Source: Rebecca billardiae RCC1528 (taxonomy: Eukaryota; Haptophyta). Taken from it: 64,000 nucleotides of DNA. Positions within the stretch are counted from its first letter, which is position 1. Each line of letters begins with the position of its first letter. The notes below the pieces were generated by a model. It ran no database searches, was not told where the DNA came from, and worked only from the letters and a program-made list of their open reading frames with translations. The position numbers were made by a program, and so were the translations under genes. Location of the stretch: assembly GCA_965240325.2 (NCBI GenBank), contig OZ251238.1, positions 310,001-374,000 on the forward strand. Direction: 5' to 3'. Below are positions 62,001 to 64,000 of this stretch, piece by piece.

Positions 62001-62900
62001 GTCGGCCTCCTCGTTGCGCGAGCACAGGCACAGCAGCACGCCGCGCGCCTGCAGCGCCGCGCAGTGCGCCTGCACGCCGACGAACGGCGCGCCGAGCGCC
62101 ACGCGCGCCGCGCCCAGCTCCGCGACCGCGCCGCCCCAGAGCGTGTTGTCGCAGTCGAGAACGAGCACCTTGCGCGCGGGGCACGCGGCGCGGACGCACG
62201 CGCGGAGCGCGAGGCCCGCGAGCGCGGAGAGCGCCGCCGGCGTGTACGGCGCGTGCGCCATCCGCTCGAGGAACGGCGCGTGCCACGGCGCGCTGCGGCC
62301 GTCGGCCGCGCGCGCTCCGCACGCGGCCGCGCACGCCTCCTCCGCCTCGCTCGCGGGGATCACGTGCACGCGCTCGCCGAGCAGCGCGTGCGCGGCGAGG
62401 CCGTCGAGCAGGGCGTCGTGCGCGGCGCCGAGATCGCCGCTCTCGCGCGCCGCCGCCGTCAGCACCGGCGAGGGCGGCGCGCAGCACACGATGAGCGGCG
62501 CGGCGCACGCGGCGCACGAGCGGCGCACGGCCTCGACCAGCCGCGCGGCCGCACCGAGCAGCGGCGCGGCACCCGGCGCGCGGCCCGACGGCCCGTCGAG
62601 GATGCGCTCGGGGTGCTCGCCCACCACGTCCTCCAGCCGCGCGAAGAGCACGTTCACGCCGCCGTGCGCGCCGTTCGCGTTGAGCGCGCTCGCCGGGTCG
62701 CGAAGCGCATCGAGCTCACCGGCGGAGTAGCCGGCCCATCGGACGTCGAGGCAGACGCCGACGAGCTGCGTCGCCCAGACGCGCAGGGGCTCGGCCAGGC
62801 CATCGATGGCGAACGTGGCGGCCACGACCACGCGCAGCGGCGGCCGGCCAGCCGGCGGCTGCGACGGGCACGCGCGCCAGCCGTCGTCGGCCGCCGCCAT
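59067..62900 (-). CDS. FkbH-like HAD enzyme with C-terminal CCCH zinc finger and low-complexity segments
   Basis: This is a 1277-residue single-exon protein. The N-terminal 230 residues resemble the region preceding the HAD core in FkbH proteins. The HAD-like core starts with VLVLDCDNTLWGG (about residue 248, DxD nucleophile motif) and continues through LLCLCSRNEEADV, NWRPKSENI and FVLVDDSAAECAEVR. The FkbH C-terminal acyltransferase-like part follows (LSERTNQHNARKLPLS; VLSVHSADRFGDHGQVGLVV; LSCRTLHLGIEHVMLGAL). Long Gly/Ala-rich inserts interrupt it. Further on, LCRHALAGTPCALADCPYAH (about 950) fits a CCCH finger (C-x8-C-x4-C-x3-H). FkbH enzymes load glyceryl units onto acyl carriers in polyketide pathways. 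Haptophytes are rich in polyketide synthases, but none lies in this window. Confidence 0.75.
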   Translation of the reverse strand: MAAADDGWRACPSQPPAGRPPLRVVVAATFAIDGLAEPLRVWATQLVGVCLDVRWAGYSAGELDALRDPASALNANGAHGGVNVLFARLEDVVGEHPERILDGPSGRAPGAAPLLGAAARLVEAVRRSCAACAAPLIVCCAPPSPVLTAAARESGDLGAAHDALLDGLAAHALLGERVHVIPASEAEEACAAACGARAADGRSAPWHAPFLERMAHAPYTPAALSALAGLALRACVRAACPARKVLVLDCDNTLWGGAVAELGAARVALGAPFVGVQAHCAALQARGVLLCLCSRNEEADVRAVFAQRASEMQISLERHIVAVRANWRPKSENIAGLARALALPLSAFVLVDDSAAECAEVRAALGAEGLAVVQLPRDPSALLGFVRAHWALDLPLSAGGGVLSAPGHTGRARGAGGAEGAVAGGASAEDARRTALYRQMLARHAFIAEHAAAAAAQPNGGGGAAEASAPPPPAKPAAAPAAAAVRVHSAALSSNAWLASLNVRVTITTLQPAAAGSGVSARPAGAAGGAAAAAPATERAGAPAGADSPAQAGGGGDDAAAASDEDAPFVRAAQLSERTNQHNARKLPLSAADVRHLASAARHAVLSVHSADRFGDHGQVGLVVHEAGTRELPPGSELEPCERAAGAPAAAPPAAAAPPAAAPPAAAPRASAPPPRAVHVRAWALSCRTLHLGIEHVMLGALCARAAGLRATHLAFDWERSERNEPAAAFLFALPGARLARGEARLAPAAQLRAPTAAPPPPLAPPLGAGARGGGSAAPASEARGWAAERDAPLRSAAAVEARLHAIVDSWAGSGGGGGGGGGGGGGAAGAPPTVCAPCGAPLRWPTEDEMRALEAEAEGEGAAGGGGGGERARAAPQRRRRALLSALLKRAARAERGRARNGAAGGGGGEQALAAGGAAGGGAGSGAGQQRATLADHLRARVGGALCRHALAGTPCALADCPYAHALPVRGASQHAGTPPARPRAPAEAAGGGGRGPMAAAAPAPDAPAAAAYNRPDRGVSVYRRPGAAERPAAGVLYVELGGALACAREMRLLGQHAHTAAPGARAREPAASAAAGADGAGGADSISAQRVPYDHGRDTISLHDDTLHALADGLSRCPARLHARVLEACAHAQGAGAVHESIAAAWEAARQLDAAAASAAAAPTPTDSTAADAPLRADAPRVGGAGDASRCEHAHAPSGASSVATGAAAPGTAGAPASSPGALAPAAADDSAAGVEAELARAHAHLRRQIRHGLQLMVQESNPHSYYAHVEHHFS

Positions 62901-62985
62901 CGTCCACGACGTGCCCCCTTGTTCATGAGCAGGTCCGTGTTTGCGAGCCGCGTGCGCAGCTCGCTCTGGTCACCGTTGGCTCAGC

Positions 62986-63633
62986 ATGCCGCCCGCGCAA
63001 GTCGCCACCGTGGCGATCGTCGCGACCGTGCTGTGGTATGGGTGGCTCAAGCCGGGCGACGCGTCGAAGGCGGACATCGAGATCATCACCTCGTCCACCA
63101 CCGTCGAGCGCTACCTCGTGCCATTCAAGGAGCAACTCGGCCACGACTACGACGGCTACCGCAACCACGTGTACCGCACGCTCTCGTACGCGCTGCACCA
63201 CCTCGGCGGCACGCACGCCGCGAAGCGCAAGCAGATCGAGGAGGCACTGGTGTACCATGACCTCGGCCTGTGGACCGATGACGACCTGGCCTACCTCGAG
63301 CCGTCGTGGGCGCGCGCCGAGCGCGACCTGCGCAGCAAGCTCTCCGAGGAAGACCTGCAGCTGGTCAGAGACATCATCCGCTACCACCACAAGTTCACGC
63401 CCTTCAGCCGGGGCAAGCACGCGGACGTTGTCGACGCCGTGCGGAAGGCGGACTGGTGCGACTCGACGCATGGCCTCGTGAGCAAGGGCATGTCGAGCGA
63501 CAACATCGCAAAAGCGTTCGCCGAGCTGCCTGAGCGCGGCTTCTACTCGATCCTCGCGCGCTTCGGCCCGCGGCTGCGCGGCTACAACGTCCCGCTCATG
63601 GGCTACGAGATCGCGCAGATTTTCTACGTGTGA
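62986..63633 (+). CDS. HD-domain phosphohydrolase-like protein
   Basis: This is a 215-residue protein. I chose ATG 62986 (MPPAQVATVAIVATVLWYGW), which gives an N-terminal hydrophobic segment; the frame upstream to 62941 lacks coding character. The HD metal-binding signature is complete: His61 (YRNHVYRT), His91-Asp92 (ALVYHDLGLWTDD), His134-His135 (IIRYHHKFTPF) and Asp156 (VRKADWCDST). Proteins with this pattern are metal-dependent phosphohydrolases, often acting on nucleotides or small phosphoesters. Only 85 bases separate its start from the divergently transcribed FkbH-like gene, suggesting a shared promoter. Confidence 0.75.
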   Translation: MPPAQVATVAIVATVLWYGWLKPGDASKADIEIITSSTTVERYLVPFKEQLGHDYDGYRNHVYRTLSYALHHLGGTHAAKRKQIEEALVYHDLGLWTDDDLAYLEPSWARAERDLRSKLSEEDLQLVRDIIRYHHKFTPFSRGKHADVVDAVRKADWCDSTHGLVSKGMSSDNIAKAFAELPERGFYSILARFGPRLRGYNVPLMGYEIAQIFYV

Positions 63634-64000
63634 AGGCCGCTGGGGTCGACGGGCATGCGAGCTCCGCGCGCGTTGAAACCACGGACGCACTTGAGCGTGA
63701 AGTGCCAGTGATGATGAGTGTCAGTGAGTGGCGGCGGCGCGACTCAGGCTGGGCCGCGACACTCACACTTCACTGACTTCACATTCACAAGCCACAGTCG
63801 AGTACCAACGGTTGTCGGCGTCATCATCAATGACATCATCATCTCTCAAAGAGTAATCTGACTCAGAACCGGGCCGCGAACGCCAGGCTTGGCCCGGCCC
63901 CGAATGACAACCCGGGCGAGTCGCCAGGCCCAGGCCGCAGGCGCCCGTGACTGTCATGCCGCGGCGCGATATCCAGCGTATCTTGCTGGCAATTCTTGGA
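63634..64000. other. Intergenic, no gene seen
   Basis: This is the 3' flank of the HD gene, with short CAGTGA and ATGATGA-type repeats at 63700-63735 and 63820-63845. No coding signal was seen up to the window end. Confidence 0.45.

Overview
The window looks like nuclear DNA of a compact, very GC-rich eukaryotic microalga. A haptophyte fits best; a pelagophyte is the main alternative. The reasons are: coding DNA saturated with G/C at third positions; short (about 90-195 base) G/C-rich introns that almost all begin GTGCG and end GCAG; several proteins with a signal peptide followed by a plastid-transit-like stretch (secondary plastid); non-haem beta-carotene hydroxylase; cation channels and a soluble-type adenylyl cyclase; and a UGA-encoded selenoprotein. 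Introns were found by eye. Every multi-exon model below has a total exon length divisible by three and an open frame through each junction.

Layout. 1-477: 5' part of an SK-like potassium channel (minus). 799-5588: an inverted-repeat mobile element with perfect 105-base termini and one orphan ORF. 5696-6189: a four-TM protein (minus). 6345-14520: a nine-exon, 2299-residue IQ/WW protein. 15055-17901: a TIR-like plus LRR protein. 18098-18670: a small plastid-type membrane protein (minus). 18735-20549: a non-coding insertion flanked by 21-base direct repeats, with 270-base identical internal repeats and a minisatellite. 20668-23820: a signal peptide, PA-like ectodomain, seven-TM, TIR-like receptor. 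24181-24402: AT/GA microsatellite. 25310-26149: TRIC channel (minus). 26644-27972: single-TM protein (minus). 28158-28454: small plastid protein. 28917-31679: polycystin-2-like channel with EF-hand. 31931-32830: MYCBP-like protein. 33314-41075: ADCY10-like adenylyl cyclase (minus). 41374-42096: plastid membrane protein. 42097-46876: gene-poor, repeat-bearing. 46877-47542: beta-carotene hydroxylase (minus). 47785-48944: BART-START protein. 49545-51807: ROK-like kinase (minus). 52087-56123: GAF-like protein (minus). 56219-57748: APH-like kinase. 58129-58485: SelM/Sep15-type selenoprotein, with a SECIS hairpin at 58582-58627. 59067-62900: FkbH-like protein with a CCCH finger (minus). 62986-63633: HD-domain protein.

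Themes. Genes are often head-to-head with 85-300 bases between start codons, so shared promoters are likely. Several products belong to cation and cAMP signalling (SK-like, TRIC, PKD2-like, soluble-type cyclase, a MYCBP-like protein whose relatives bind AKAPs, an IQ protein). Two proteins about 5 kb apart carry TIR-like modules in different receptor-like architectures. The two most striking observations are the in-frame UGA selenoprotein with its own SECIS, and the 7TM-TIR-like receptor.
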